NCBI GenBank assembly: GCA_030616665.1
Contig: JAUWWX010000050.1
Location: 1-6,526 of the forward strand
Source: an archaeon
GTDB lineage: Archaea; Iainarchaeota; Iainarchaeia; Iainarchaeales; GCA-2688035
Length of the DNA stretch: 6,526 nucleotides
Reading direction: 5' to 3'
Positions 6,461-6,526 of the stretch are shown piece after piece (positions within the stretch are counted from its first letter, which is position 1; each line of letters begins with the position of its first letter). The translations under genes were made by a program, and so were the position numbers. The notes beneath the pieces were generated by a model. It made no database searches, was not told the origin of the DNA, and saw nothing but the letters and a program-made list of their open reading frames with translations.

Positions 6461-6469
6461 TGAGTTGAA

Positions 6470-6526
6470 ATGAGCGAAGGGAAGAAAGCGCAGGTTGCAA
6501 CAGAATACCTTATGCTAACGGCATTC
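6470..6526 (+). CDS. Class III signal peptide (type IV pilin-like) protein, first 19 residues (3' end outside window)
   Basis: Only MSEGKKAQVATEYLMLTAF is visible before the right edge. The short basic leader (K5, K6) followed by Q8, V9, A10, T11, E12 and then the start of a hydrophobic helix is the archaeal class III signal peptide pattern. It is processed by a prepilin peptidase of the FlaK/PibD/EppA type. The predicted cleavage is between A7 and Q8, which puts Q at +1 and Glu at +5 of the mature protein. Ala rather than Gly at -1 is tolerated in archaeal prepilins. The mature product should be inserted into a pilus-like filament through its N-terminal helix. Whether this is a small major pilin or another large modular protein cannot be told here. 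Confidence 0.85.
   Translation, partial: MSEGKKAQVATEYLMLTAF

Noticed and set aside
6446..6469. Possible transcription terminator between genes 3 and 4
   Set aside because: The 24-nt gap is purine-rich (A and G runs), with no hairpin and no T-run on the coding strand. It is better explained as the ribosome binding site region.

Overview
The window looks archaeal and most probably comes from a DPANN-type genome (Diapherotrites, Micrarchaeota, Aenigmarchaeota or a relative; I cannot say which from this sequence). The reasons are three. An archaeal class III (type IV pilin-like) signal peptide opens the last gene. The first three genes belong to the small-pilin-like and large-surface-protein families that cluster in such genomes. 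Genes are packed head to tail with strong GGAGG Shine-Dalgarno sites and frequent AGG arginine codons. Everything readable is on the + strand and almost every base is coding.

Layout: (1) nt 2-430, the 3' part of a small pilin-like protein gene cut by the left edge. (2) nt about 396-5408, one giant gene (about 1670 aa) overlapping gene 1 by about 35 nt. (3) nt 5405-6445, a 346-aa membrane-anchored, cysteine-containing pilin-like protein that starts inside the stop of gene 2 (ATGA). (4) nt 6470 to the right edge, the first 19 codons of a class III signal peptide protein behind a very strong ribosome binding site. The spacing suggests a single co-transcribed surface or pilus locus. No promoter, terminator, RNA gene, CRISPR or mobile element is visible.

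The notable gene is the giant one. A pilin-like N-terminus (one membrane helix after a short basic leader) leads into a helical and disulfide-containing region, an Ig-like domain, and then a von Willebrand A (vWA) domain. That vWA domain is split: the MIDAS D-x-S-x-S motif lies at residues 338-342, but the MIDAS Thr and Asp lie at about 1308 and 1338. The roughly 900 residues between hold a beta-propeller of LVIVD-like blades. The propeller is itself interrupted by two tandem laminin-G/concanavalin-like domains and a jelly-roll module. After the vWA domain comes a C-terminal beta region that ends in a CARDB-like domain. The inferred role is a modular adhesin displayed on or near a type IV pilus-like filament, with the vWA domain as scaffold and the propeller, lectin and jelly-roll modules as the exposed binding head. 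The three smaller proteins would be companion major or minor subunits. The substrate and binding partner cannot be read from the sequence.
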